A DNA stretch of 5,931 nt from an uncultured Anaerococcus sp. GTDB taxonomy: Bacteria; Bacillota_A; Clostridia; Tissierellales; Peptoniphilaceae. Of the stretch, positions 5,922 to 5,931 are shown one piece after another (position 1 is the stretch's first letter; every line of letters begins with the position of its first letter). Made by a program: the position numbers and the translations under genes. Location: NCBI GenBank assembly GCA_945916625.1, contig CAMEGY010000068.1, positions 1 through 5,931 on the forward strand. Direction: 5' to 3'. The notes below the pieces were generated by a model that did not search any database, had not been told where the DNA came from, and saw nothing but the letters and a program-made list of their open reading frames with translations.

Positions 5922-5931
5922 CAGAAATATA

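Overview
The window is AT-rich and reads as chromosome of a low-GC, Gram-positive-type anaerobe. Shine-Dalgarno sites are strong (AAGGAG, AAAGGGG), promoters have extended -10 boxes, genes are tightly packed, and two proteins carry lipobox signal peptides. A Peptoniphilaceae member such as Anaerococcus is my best guess. That is inferred from general character only; no taxonomic marker is present.

Layout. At the left edge (1-57, minus strand) is a possible 5' end of a membrane-protein gene. Next, on the minus strand, is a methylated-DNA--protein-cysteine methyltransferase (ogt, 156-614). A 64-bp intergenic region separates it from a divergent plus-strand pair. The first of the pair is a plant-type glutamate--cysteine ligase (679-1980). 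It overlaps by 8 bases the start of the second, the RadA recombination ATPase (1973-3340). A clear promoter at 3358-3386 then drives a small FMN-binding lipoprotein (3431-3820). A perfect 15-bp hairpin terminator follows, and then a 624-residue lipoprotein (3898-5772) that joins an FMN-binding domain to an FAD-dependent reductase domain of the fumarate reductase/flavocytochrome c/urocanate reductase superfamily. That gene ends at a second terminator (5791-5825). The last 100 bases hold only weak signals.

How it works together. The left half is a housekeeping block for stress and DNA maintenance: alkyl-guanine repair, gamma-glutamylcysteine synthesis and recombination repair. The right half looks like a small extracytoplasmic flavin-based respiratory module. 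Both lipoproteins carry the Dxx(S/T)GAT motif that ApbE-type transferases modify with covalent FMN. The small one could deliver electrons to the large one, which would reduce an organic acceptor outside the membrane. No haem motif (CxxCH) is present.

The most interesting observation is that the reductase has lost the residues that bind and protonate fumarate in Shewanella Fcc3, including the catalytic arginine. Its acceptor is therefore probably not fumarate, and by the same argument probably not urocanate, and cannot be named from the sequence.
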